Below are positions 63,708 through 64,000 of a DNA stretch of 64,000 nucleotides, piece after piece. The notes below the pieces were generated by a model. It was not told the origin of the DNA. It made no database searches and saw only the letters and a list, made by a program, of their open reading frames with translations. Origin of the DNA: Allofrancisella guangzhouensis (GTDB lineage: Bacteria > Pseudomonadota > Gammaproteobacteria > Francisellales > Francisellaceae); contig NZ_CP010427.1 of assembly GCF_000815225.1 (NCBI RefSeq), forward strand, positions 186,001 to 250,000, written 5' to 3'. Position 1 is the stretch's first letter. Each line of letters begins with the position of its first letter. The position numbers and the translations under genes were made by a program.

Positions 63708-64000
63708 TTATTTTTTGCAATCTACACTTATTTTGAACGACTTATTATTCATCTCCAGGTTTGATGTAGAGCCATTGTCTGTAGGACAGTGGATTATTTT
63801 AAATGAGCTTTCTTTATTTCCAGGTATATAAGTATTTTGAATCATCGTAAGTTGTTCTTTGCGATCTTCAAAGATTATTCCTTGGTTTTGCTTTTTATCG
63901 CCAGCTGCAAACATGTCTTCTGGAGCAATGTAGCTTTTTATTTTCGTTAAGTTTGCATATTCTTGGAATAACTTAACTTCTACCTCTGTACCTGATTTTA
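63708..64000 (-). CDS. pdpA: PdpA-like protein, C-terminal end only
   Basis: The last ~97 codons of a gene running off the right edge. The frame is open to the window end; the ATG at 63914 is internal. It is directly upstream of pdpB on the same strand, the place of pdpA in the FPI order. The fragment is too short to identify on its own, so the name rests on synteny. Confidence 0.6.
   Translation of the reverse strand, partial: KSGTEVEVKLFQEYANLTKIKSYIAPEDMFAAGDKKQNQGIIFEDRKEQLTMIQNTYIPGNKESSFKIIHCPTDNGSTSNLEMNNKSFKISVDCKK

Noticed and set aside
1-64000. CRISPR arrays, tRNA or rRNA genes, and intact insertion sequences.
   Set aside because: No regularly spaced repeats, cloverleaf-like genes, rRNA sequence or transposase frames were seen by eye. 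A tRNAscan or Infernal run would be decisive.

Overview
The window is AT-rich, gene-dense gammaproteobacterial DNA that looks like a member of the Francisella lineage (Francisellaceae). Three things point there: the codon and base composition, the style of the housekeeping proteins, and a gene run at the right edge matching the start of the Francisella pathogenicity island type VI secretion locus (pdpA-pdpB-iglE-vgrG). No rRNA, tRNA, CRISPR array or intact insertion sequence was seen.

Layout. 1-36.6 kb is mostly core chromosome. It holds prfB with its programmed +1 frameshift, a nitroreductase, a LysR-type regulator, a cytochrome b561, a Pit phosphate transporter with its DUF47 partner, a 5-oxoprolinase operon (pxpBAC) with an MFS transporter, a tandem universal stress protein, lepA-mnmA, and a riboflavin operon (ribD-ribE-ribBA-ribH, then def) behind an FMN riboswitch. 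It continues with a second LysR paralogue, aroE, murC-rsmI and a HAD phosphatase, an RCC1-repeat exported protein coupled to a PLD/DEAD/DUF3427 helicase, ackA-pta, ssb, recA-recX, secB, a rhodanese-like protein, an OmpH/Skp-like chaperone and sppA. One gene at 2.7-4.2 kb does not fit this core: it is a paralogue of a gene in the accessory block.

36.7-52 kb is an accessory block of large, mostly unrecognisable genes. Two carry clearly eukaryote-like domains. A 1603-residue protein ends in a Ulp1/CE-clan cysteine protease domain (His-Asp-Gln-Cys, of the deubiquitinase/deSUMOylase/deneddylase type). A 257-residue protein ends in a textbook FYVE zinc finger (the eukaryotic PI3P-binding module). 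Around them lie four large, probably mainly helical proteins of unknown function, a small Cys-rich membrane protein and a Coq4-like protein. I read this as a host-directed effector island.

52-58.5 kb returns to metabolism: trpCF, a dihydroorotase, an APC permease, pyrF and a short PyrD-like protein. 58.7-64 kb has a secreted protein, a possible small plus-strand transcription unit with a terminator, and the type VI genes on the minus strand (PdpA C-terminus, PdpB/IcmF, IglE lipoprotein and an unusually short VgrG).

How it could work together (inference): the FPI-type secretion system next door is the natural candidate exporter for the FYVE and CE-protease proteins and perhaps for the paralogous family. 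This would suit a bacterium living inside phagocytes or protists, where PI3P-rich endosomes and ubiquitin-like modifiers are the relevant host targets.
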